From an uncultured Prevotella sp. (GTDB lineage: Bacteria > Bacteroidota > Bacteroidia > Bacteroidales > Bacteroidaceae): 11,918 bases of DNA. The notes beneath the pieces are model-generated. The model made no database searches, was not told the DNA's origin, and saw nothing but the letters and a program-made list of their open reading frames with translations. The position numbers and the translations under genes were made by a program. Shown here one piece after another: positions 1-5,398 of this stretch (position 1 is the stretch's first letter; each line of letters opens with the position of its first letter). The DNA is taken from assembly GCA_958369755.1 (NCBI GenBank), contig CATXJC010000050.1:1-11918 (forward strand), written 5' to 3'.

Positions 1-1053
1 CAGTTGAAGGTGGATTTGAAGAATTTCAATTCCGATTCTGTACTTGTTTACAAGGGCAGAAATGTTAAGATGGATACGGTTTTGGTGAAGAATGGCAAGT
101 TTACCTATTCTGCAAACCTTGATAAGGCTGCCGGATACGTTTTCCTCTCACCTGAAACTTATCGTGGCGCAGGTCAGTTTATGTTCAATCTGCCTTGTGT
201 TCCTGGCGAGAAGGCTGAAGTTAAGGGCGATGCAAAGACCCGCTTTGATATTTCGGGTTCTAAGTTCTATCAGCAGTATCATGAAGTAGATGTCCTGCTG
301 GAGAATGCAAATAAGGAGTTGAGAGATTATGAAGCTTCTCTGAACCAGAGAATCAAGAATGGTGAAACCCAGCAGACTGTCATGGCAGAATATGAGCAGA
401 AGGCTCCTGCCCTGCAAAAGGCAAAGGACGATAAGATTTTCGATTTCGTAAAACAGCATCCTGATTATGAGGCCTGTGCTACTATCTTCGAGCAGTTTGA
501 TGATGTTGCAAAGATGGAGAAACTGCTGGGCTTGCTCTCAGAGAATGTGAAGAACGGCAGAATGAAGGCTTTCTACCAGCCAATGATTGATATGGCTAAG
601 AAGCGTGCTGAGGCTGAGGAGAAGGCTAAGAAGGTGCAGGCTGCCGGTGTTGAGGCTCCTGACTTTACGCTGAAGGATATTAAGGGAAATGATTTCAAAC
701 TTTCCAGCCTTCGCGGTAAGATTGTAGTTCTCGATTTCTGGGGTTCATGGTGCGGATGGTGCATCAAGGGAATGCCTAAGATGAAGGAGTATTACGAGAA
801 GTACAAGGGTAAGTTTGAAATTCTTGGTGTAGATTGTAATGATACAGAGGCTAAGTGGAAGGCTGCTGTTGAGAAGCACCAGTTGCCATGGATTCATGTT
901 TACAATCCGAAGGACAGCAAGGTTCTCAGCGACTACGCTGTTCAGGGTTTCCCTACAAAGATTGTGATTGATGCTAATGGTAAGATAATCAAGACTATCG
1001 TTGGCGAGGATCCTGCTTTCTACACTTTGCTTGATGAAGTGTTGGGCAAGTAA
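1..1053 (+). CDS. TlpA/ResA-like periplasmic thioredoxin-family protein (5' end outside window)
   Basis: A thiol-disulfide oxidoreductase of the TlpA/ResA type, expected to act in the periplasm or on the envelope. The reading frame is open from base 1, and the first codons look like the interior of a protein (no signal peptide), so the true start and export signal lie upstream. The N-terminal ~100 residues resemble the DUF4369 beta-rich domain common in Bacteroidetes (pattern VLVKNGKFTYSANL). A helical, charged linker follows, then a thioredoxin domain from about base 650. The redox motif W-C-G-W-C has its cysteines encoded at 751-753 and 760-762, and the cis-proline region reads GFPTK near 945-960. 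The CGWC pair, instead of CGPC, is unremarkable for this family. A strong terminator follows 18 bases after the stop. The substrate cannot be told from sequence; many relatives are of unknown role. The family call is firm and the specific function is not. Confidence 0.9.
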   Translation, partial: QLKVDLKNFNSDSVLVYKGRNVKMDTVLVKNGKFTYSANLDKAAGYVFLSPETYRGAGQFMFNLPCVPGEKAEVKGDAKTRFDISGSKFYQQYHEVDVLLENANKELRDYEASLNQRIKNGETQQTVMAEYEQKAPALQKAKDDKIFDFVKQHPDYEACATIFEQFDDVAKMEKLLGLLSENVKNGRMKAFYQPMIDMAKKRAEAEEKAKKVQAAGVEAPDFTLKDIKGNDFKLSSLRGKIVVLDFWGSWCGWCIKGMPKMKEYYEKYKGKFEILGVDCNDTEAKWKAAVEKHQLPWIHVYNPKDSKVLSDYAVQGFPTKIVIDANGKIIKTIVGEDPAFYTLLDEVLGK

Positions 1054-1071
1054 TGTAACATCAAACAATGT

Positions 1072-1118
1072 CGCCCTGTAAGTGCAAAATTACATTTGCT
1101 CTTACAGGGCGTTTTTTT
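1072..1118 (+). terminator. Rho-independent terminator after the thioredoxin gene
   Basis: A perfect 11-bp stem pairs CGCCCTGTAAG (1072-1082) with CTTACAGGGCG (1101-1111). After one T-T mismatch it extends by a further 5 bp (GCAAA 1084-1088 with TTTGC 1095-1099). Seven T residues follow at 1112-1118. The T-tract is on the plus side, so the main direction is plus. The convergent minus-strand gene ends only 11 bases away and has no other visible terminator, so the same hairpin may also slow transcription coming from the right. Confidence 0.9.
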
Positions 1119-1128
1119 GTTTGTATTT

Positions 1129-2550
1129 TTATTTCTTTTTCTTCTTCAATTCCAGTTTCGGAATCTTGATTTTCTGTCCGGCTTTTATGGTGCTTGTACC
1201 ATTCAGGGCTTCTACGTAGCATTCCATGCCCGAACCTAAATAGCGGGTGCTGATCTGTTCGAGGGTCTGACCGGCGCCAACCGTAACGGTTTGGGCAACT
1301 CCTACGATTCGGTAAGCTCCCGTGCGTACGCGAGCATCCTTATCATACTGGGATGATGCTATTTTCGAAGTAGCCTTTTCTTCGGCTTTATCTTTAGCCT
1401 TTTCTTTTGCTTCAGTCTGCTTAGCTTTTTCAGCGCTAGCACTTTCCTCATCCGAATTTTCAGCCAGTTTTACTGCTTCTGCAGTTTTAGCCATACGGAT
1501 GCTGTCTTCCATCGCTTTCTGGCGGAGTTTCTGTTCCTGAGAGAGTGGGGCGGCAGCTGGTTTGGCTGGGACTTTCTTGGCTGGAGCCTGATGATACTGG
1601 TTTAGCTGCATGGCTAGATGATCGCGCTGGGCAGTCATCTGACCATAGTTGAAGGCAAACCATCCCATTCCGCCAATCAAAGCTACTACGATGAGACAGA
1701 CTGCAACGACCAGATAGCGAGGAATAACAATATGATGAGAATTGGAAGATTCTTCTTCCTCCTCTTCTTCTTCAGATTCATCTGATGCAGGTACTGCAGG
1801 TTCAACAACTGCTTTCTGGGCTTGCTGTTGCTGGGCTAATTCAAGCTTCTCTTGCTCCAGTCTTTCCTGCTCAAGTCTTTTCTGCTCAAGTCTTTTCTGC
1901 TCAAGTCTTTCCTGCTCCAGTCTTTCTTGCTCCAGTCTTTCTTGCTCCAGTCTTTCTTGCTCCAGTCTTTCCTGCTCTTGCTTTTCTTTTTGTATTCTTT
2001 CCTGCTCCAGTTGGGCTTGTTTTAATTTTTCCAGTTTAGCTTGTTCAATAGCAATTTGCTTTGCCAGTTCGTCTTCGGCTTCTTTTTCCTTTTCCTTTTC
2101 AGATCCGTTTACGACAACCTCCGGATTTGGAGTTGCAGTTTTTTCTTCGTCCAGAAAATCGATTACTTGTGCAGGAGCATCTTCTGTCTGTTCTTCTCCA
2201 AACTTCTCATCTATTTCATCGAAATCTACGCCGTCATTTACCACCACCGTTTCAAATTGGGCGAATGGCTTGTTCACGATTTCTTTCAGGATGTTGTCAG
2301 GCGTGAAGGTGAGTTTGTCTCTGCCTTCAATGGTGAAGCGCTCGCCCGTGTTCACATTGATGCTTTCACGGTCTTTCGTGGCCTGTACCTTAAAGGTGCC
2401 CAGCCATTTTATCTTCACCTGCTTGTCGGCATCGAGTCCCTGGTTGCACACATCAAATATCTTCCGGATGAAGAGTTCTGCTTCCACCTGGCTCAGACCG
2501 CTCTTATCAGCAAGCAGTTTTCCGAGTGTATTTAAACAGAATTTGCTCAT
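1129..2550 (-). CDS. HU-like DNA-binding domain fused to coiled coil, one membrane helix and C-terminal LysM-like domain
   Basis: A 473-residue protein with four parts. Residues ~1-95 look like an HU/IHF fold: a helical start, then IKWLGTFKV, then the arm INVNTGERFTI and a K/P-rich end. Residues ~160-240 are a Q/E/R/L-rich coiled coil containing a tandem pentapeptide repeat (193-232), followed by an acidic run of eight glutamates. Residues ~279-302 form a single hydrophobic helix (YLVVAVCLIVVALIGGMGWF). After it come an Ala/Lys/Glu-rich spacer and, at ~415-467, a LysM-like module (GQTLEQISTRYLGSG ... AGQKIKIPKL). The N-terminus has no signal peptide, so the DNA-binding end is predicted to be cytoplasmic and the LysM end periplasmic. 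Bacteroidetes HU-type proteins carrying SPOR domains have been proposed to link chromosome and cell wall; this looks like the same idea with LysM. The start codon overlaps the stop of the preceding HU gene (ATGA). Architecture is fairly sure, function inferred. Confidence 0.85.
   Translation of the reverse strand: MSKFCLNTLGKLLADKSGLSQVEAELFIRKIFDVCNQGLDADKQVKIKWLGTFKVQATKDRESINVNTGERFTIEGRDKLTFTPDNILKEIVNKPFAQFETVVVNDGVDFDEIDEKFGEEQTEDAPAQVIDFLDEEKTATPNPEVVVNGSEKEKEKEAEDELAKQIAIEQAKLEKLKQAQLEQERIQKEKQEQERLEQERLEQERLEQERLEQERLEQKRLEQKRLEQERLEQEKLELAQQQQAQKAVVEPAVPASDESEEEEEEEESSNSHHIVIPRYLVVAVCLIVVALIGGMGWFAFNYGQMTAQRDHLAMQLNQYHQAPAKKVPAKPAAAPLSQEQKLRQKAMEDSIRMAKTAEAVKLAENSDEESASAEKAKQTEAKEKAKDKAEEKATSKIASSQYDKDARVRTGAYRIVGVAQTVTVGAGQTLEQISTRYLGSGMECYVEALNGTSTIKAGQKIKIPKLELKKKKK
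1855..1974 (-). repeat. Eight tandem copies of a 15-bp unit inside the HU-LysM gene
   Basis: Plus-strand units start every 15 bases from 1855 (consensus CTCCAGTCTTTCYTG, with CTCAAGTCTTTTCTG variants in copies 2 and 3 and CTCAAGTCTTTCCTG in copy 4). On the coding strand each unit gives a five-residue step of the type LEQER or LEQKR. Because 15 is a multiple of three, gain or loss of units keeps the frame and only changes the length of the predicted coiled coil. Degenerate related units flank the block on both sides. Confidence 0.95.
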
Positions 2551-2837
2551 TGCTCATCCCCTCCATTCTTTAGTTTTTCCTTGACCGAAGCAACCGGTCG
2601 GAAACCCAACACCAACTTAGGCGGCACCAGCTGGCGCTTCTTGGTAGTAGGATTAACCACCACTCGCTCCATGCGCTTCTTCACTTCGAAGGTGCCAAAA
2701 TTGGGGATAGAGACAGCTTCTCCATCCTCAAACTCGGCAATCATAGCGTCTATCGCCTTGCGCACCAACTTCTGGGTGTCTTCCTGCGAATAGCCGGTTT
2801 GCTGAGCCAGTTCAGCGATGTATTCCTTATTGTTCAT
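2547..2837 (-). CDS. HU family DNA-binding protein
   Basis: A 96-residue histone-like protein, the usual length for HU/IHF subunits (about 90-100). The helical N-terminal half (YIAELAQQTGYSQEDTQKLV) is followed by the signature IPNFGTFEVKKR, a beta-arm with the conserved proline (VVNPTTKKRQLVP) and the closing GFRPVASVKEKLK. HU proteins dimerise and bend DNA without strong sequence preference. The last four bases (ATGA) are shared with the start of the next gene, which itself begins with an HU-like domain. The two may therefore be translationally coupled and could form a heterodimer; that is inference. It lies 57 bases after rimO with no TAnnTTTG promoter visible in the gap, so it is probably read from the ftsY-rimO transcript. 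It is too divergent from E. coli HU/IHF to assign a specific subunit name. Confidence 0.93.
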   Translation of the reverse strand: MNNKEYIAELAQQTGYSQEDTQKLVRKAIDAMIAEFEDGEAVSIPNFGTFEVKKRMERVVVNPTTKKRQLVPPKLVLGFRPVASVKEKLKNGGDEQ

Positions 2838-2894
2838 ATTTATTTAATATGTAGTCAAAATTTCTAAAACTCCAGGCTATGGGGGAGAGAATGA

Positions 2895-4196
2895 TTATTT
2901 CACCACCTTGCCATAGAGGTCAAATTCCTCGCTTGCAGTAATTTCTACCTGATAGAAACAACCCACGCGCAGACGCTTCTCATCGGCACGGATCAGAACC
3001 TCAGGGTCTACTTCCGGAGAGCAGAACTCTGTTCGTCCGATGTAGTAATCGCCTTCCTTGCGGTCGATGATAACGGTCATGGTTTTGCCCACTTTATCAG
3101 CCTCAATCTCAGAGCTGATGTCTTGCTGCAGAATCATCAGTTCGTCCAGCCGGCGCTGCTTTACTTCGGCAGGCACATTGTCTTCGTAGTGGGTGGCGCT
3201 GTAGGTTCCTTCTTCCTCAGAGTAGGCAAAGGCGCCCATGCGCTCAAATCTCTGTTCGCGTACAAAGTCGAGGAGCTCGTGAAAATCCTCATCTGTCTCG
3301 CCTGGGAAACCAACCATCAGCGTAGTGCGGATGTGAATGCCTGGCACGCGTTCGCGGATGGCCTTCAGCAGATTGATGGTTTCCTGCTTCGTTACGTGGC
3401 GATGCATGCTGGTGAGCATGTGGTCGCTGATGTGCTGGAGGGCAATGTCGAGATATTTGCATACGTTTGGCTTCTCGCGCATCACGTCCAGAAGATCCAT
3501 TGGGAACTGGTTCGGATAAGCGTAATGCAGGCGAATCCATTTCACGCCCGGAATATCAGCCATCTCGCTGATGAGTTCGGTAATATGATGCTTGCCGTCA
3601 ATATCTACGCCGTAGTAGGTGAGTTCCTGAGCGATAATCTGAAACTCCTTCACGCCTTCTGCCACCAGTTCGCGCACCTCCTGCAGAATCTCTTCCTTTG
3701 GTCGGGAAACGTGCTTGCCGGTGATGATAGGAATGGCGCAGTAGGCACAGTGGCGGTTGCAGCCCTCGGCTATCTTGATGTAGGCATAATGACGCGGAGT
3801 GGTGAGATGGCGCTGGCCGTTGCAGGATGAAACTTCCGCCTTGCCGAGTTCCTGCAGAAGCTGCTTGTAGTTGAATTTGCCGTAGAACTTATCCACTTCG
3901 GGCATTTCTTCTTCCAGTTCCTTCTGGTAGCGCTGCGAGAGGCAGCCCATTACGTAGAGCTTTCTTAGTCGGCCTTCTTCCTTAGCCTGGATAAACTCCA
4001 GGATGGTGTCGATGCTTTCCTGCTTTGCATCCTCGATGAATCCGCACGTATTGATGACGGCTATCTCGCCCTGAGGGCGCTTTGGATCGTGAACGCAATG
4101 GTAGCCGTTTGCCTCAAACTGCTTCATCAGCAACTCGCTGTCTACGAGATTCTTCGAGCAGCCTAGGGTAATAATATCTATCTGATTTTTCTTCAT
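2895..4196 (-). CDS. rimO: Ribosomal protein S12 methylthiotransferase RimO
   Basis: A radical-SAM enzyme that adds a methylthio group to the conserved aspartate of ribosomal protein S12. The 433-residue length is typical. The N-terminal MTTase domain begins ITLGCSKNLVDSE and carries three cluster cysteines (C13, C51 in INTCGF, C85 in VMGCLSQRY). The radical-SAM cluster motif CxxxCxxC is seen as GCNRHCAYCAIP (C146, C150, C153). A TRAM domain fills the last ~65 residues. The LGCSKNLVDSE signature and the S12-type spacing point to RimO instead of MiaB. The ATG lies three bases after the ftsY stop (TAG-AAA-ATG), so the two are almost certainly co-transcribed; ftsY-rimO adjacency is common in Bacteroidetes. 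There is no strong Shine-Dalgarno, as usual for this phylum. All key residues are present. Confidence 0.97.
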   Translation of the reverse strand: MKKNQIDIITLGCSKNLVDSELLMKQFEANGYHCVHDPKRPQGEIAVINTCGFIEDAKQESIDTILEFIQAKEEGRLRKLYVMGCLSQRYQKELEEEMPEVDKFYGKFNYKQLLQELGKAEVSSCNGQRHLTTPRHYAYIKIAEGCNRHCAYCAIPIITGKHVSRPKEEILQEVRELVAEGVKEFQIIAQELTYYGVDIDGKHHITELISEMADIPGVKWIRLHYAYPNQFPMDLLDVMREKPNVCKYLDIALQHISDHMLTSMHRHVTKQETINLLKAIRERVPGIHIRTTLMVGFPGETDEDFHELLDFVREQRFERMGAFAYSEEEGTYSATHYEDNVPAEVKQRRLDELMILQQDISSEIEADKVGKTMTVIIDRKEGDYYIGRTEFCSPEVDPEVLIRADEKRLRVGCFYQVEITASEEFDLYGKVVK

Positions 4197-4199
4197 TTT

Positions 4200-5153
4200 C
4201 TAATTTTTAAAGAGCGAGTCTACGAATTCTGTCTTGTTGAAGAGCTGCAGATCTTCCATACCTTCGCCCAGTCCGATGTATTTTACAGGCACCTTGAGCT
4301 GGTCGCTGATGCCGATGACAACGCCGCCCTTAGCGGTTCCGTCGAGCTTGGTGATGGCGAGCGAGGAGATGTTGGTAACGGCAGAGAACTGCTTAGCCTG
4401 CTCGAATGCATTCTGTCCGGTACTTCCGTCGAGCACGAGCATTACCTCGTCTGGTGCCTCAGGCATTACCTTCTTCATCACTTCCTTTATTTTCTTGAGC
4501 TCATTCATCAGGTTCACCTTGTTGTGCAGTCGGCCTGCCGTATCGATGAGCACCACGTCGGCGCCGTTTGCCTTGGCGCTCTGCAGGGTGTCGAACGCTA
4601 CGCTTGCCGGGTCGCTTCCCATCTGCTGTTTCACTACAGGCACACCCACGCGCTCGCCCCAGATGCAAATCTGCTCTACGGCAGCGGCACGGAAGGTGTC
4701 GGCAGCTCCCAGCATAACCTTCTTGCCAGCCTTCTTAAACTGGTAAGCCAGTTTGCCGATGGTGGTTGTCTTGCCCACGCCGTTTACGCCTACTACGAGG
4801 ATAACGTAAGGCTTATGGTCGGCAGGGAGATCCCAGTCTGCCAGGTCATCGCTGTGATTCTCGGAGAGGAGAATGGCGATTTCCTCGCGCAGAATGCGGT
4901 TAAGCTCGCTGGTTGAAACATATTTATCGCGGGCCACACGTTCTTCGATGCGGCGGATAATCTTGACCGTGGTTTCTACACCTACATCTGAAGTGATGAG
5001 TACCTCTTCGAGATCGTCGAGCACATCATCATCGACGGTAGACTTTCCGGCAACGGCGCGCGCCAGTTTGCCAAACACACTCTCCTTGGTTTTTTCAAGT
5101 CCCTTATCGAGAGTTTCCTTCTTTTTGTTGCTGAATAATCCGAATAATCCCAT
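4200..5153 (-). CDS. ftsY: Signal recognition particle receptor FtsY
   Basis: The SRP-receptor GTPase, which docks ribosome-nascent chain complexes at the inner membrane. I chose the ATG at 5153 (317 residues, MGLFGLFSNKKK...). The frame is open to an ATG at 5177, but a -7 promoter box overlaps that codon, so it probably lies upstream of the transcript start; MGLFG also looks like a typical Bacteroidetes FtsY start. In this numbering the helical N domain covers ~15-95. The G domain shows the P-loop GVNGVGKTTT (122-131), DTAGR (204-208), TKLDG (268-272) and the closing GLGEGMEDLQLF. The long acidic A domain of E. coli FtsY is absent; a short amphipathic basic N-terminus is left, as in many non-proteobacterial forms. 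It is the first gene of a minus-strand run with rimO and two HU genes. Confidence 0.97.
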   Translation of the reverse strand: MGLFGLFSNKKKETLDKGLEKTKESVFGKLARAVAGKSTVDDDVLDDLEEVLITSDVGVETTVKIIRRIEERVARDKYVSTSELNRILREEIAILLSENHSDDLADWDLPADHKPYVILVVGVNGVGKTTTIGKLAYQFKKAGKKVMLGAADTFRAAAVEQICIWGERVGVPVVKQQMGSDPASVAFDTLQSAKANGADVVLIDTAGRLHNKVNLMNELKKIKEVMKKVMPEAPDEVMLVLDGSTGQNAFEQAKQFSAVTNISSLAITKLDGTAKGGVVIGISDQLKVPVKYIGLGEGMEDLQLFNKTEFVDSLFKN

Positions 5154-5174
5154 AATCTTGTTTTTTATCTTCTG

Positions 5175-5182
5175 CAAAGATA
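5175..5182 (-). promoter_or_regulatory. Bacteroidetes-type -7 box for the ftsY operon
   Basis: On the minus strand this reads TATCTTTG, matching the Bacteroidetes -7 consensus TAnnTTTG, followed by CA. The predicted transcript start falls about 10-15 bases before the ATG at 5153. A convincing TTTG at -33 is not seen; the DNA upstream is A/T-rich. Confidence 0.6.
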
Positions 5183-5263
5183 CTCATTTTTTTTTATTTT
5201 ATGGCTTTTTCACTTGCTTTTTCTCCCTTTTCAAGAAAAAAAGTAAAGATTTAGAGGGTTTTA

Positions 5264-5273
5264 TGTCATGACA
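5264..5273. promoter_or_regulatory. Perfect 10-bp palindrome upstream of ftsY
   Basis: TGTCATGACA is its own reverse complement. It sits in the 5183-5332 gap between the ftsY promoter and the protease terminator, about 85 bases upstream of the ftsY -7 box. It could be a binding site for a dimeric protein, or chance. The same gap holds an imperfect 10-base tandem pair (GGGTTAATAA / GGTTTAATAA, 5296-5315). No regulator is encoded nearby. Confidence 0.25.
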
Positions 5274-5332
5274 GAAGGGTTTTTACCGATAATGTGGGTT
5301 AATAAGGTTTAATAAATAATGTTGTCAGATAC

Positions 5333-5392
5333 AAAAACAATTCGCCCTGCAAAGGGACAGAAGTGGTTTGGCTTCTGGACCCTTGCAGGGCG
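5333..5392 (-). terminator. Rho-independent terminator after the tricorn-like protease gene
   Basis: The outer 10-bp stem pairs CGCCCTGCAA (5343-5352) with TTGCAGGGCG (5383-5392). An inner 6-bp stem, CAGAAG (5358-5363) with CTTCTG (5372-5377), closes an 8-base loop. Reading the minus strand, the stem starts 6 bases after the protease stop and is followed by AATTGTTTTT, the T-tract being at 5333-5337. The outer seven pairs are identical to those of the terminator at 1072-1118. Confidence 0.85.
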
Positions 5393-5398
5393 TTCTGT

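Noticed and set aside
1855..1974. CRISPR-like array
   Set aside because: The repeats are contiguous 15-base units without spacers and are coding.
1742..2584. Long plus-strand open frame rich in Ser and Cys opposite the HU-LysM gene
   Set aside because: It is the mirror of the Glu/Gln-rich coiled-coil and tandem repeat on the other strand; the composition is a by-product and no start signal is seen.
3123..3830. 235-codon plus-strand open frame opposite rimO
   Set aside because: rimO has all expected cysteines on the minus strand, so this is a shadow frame.
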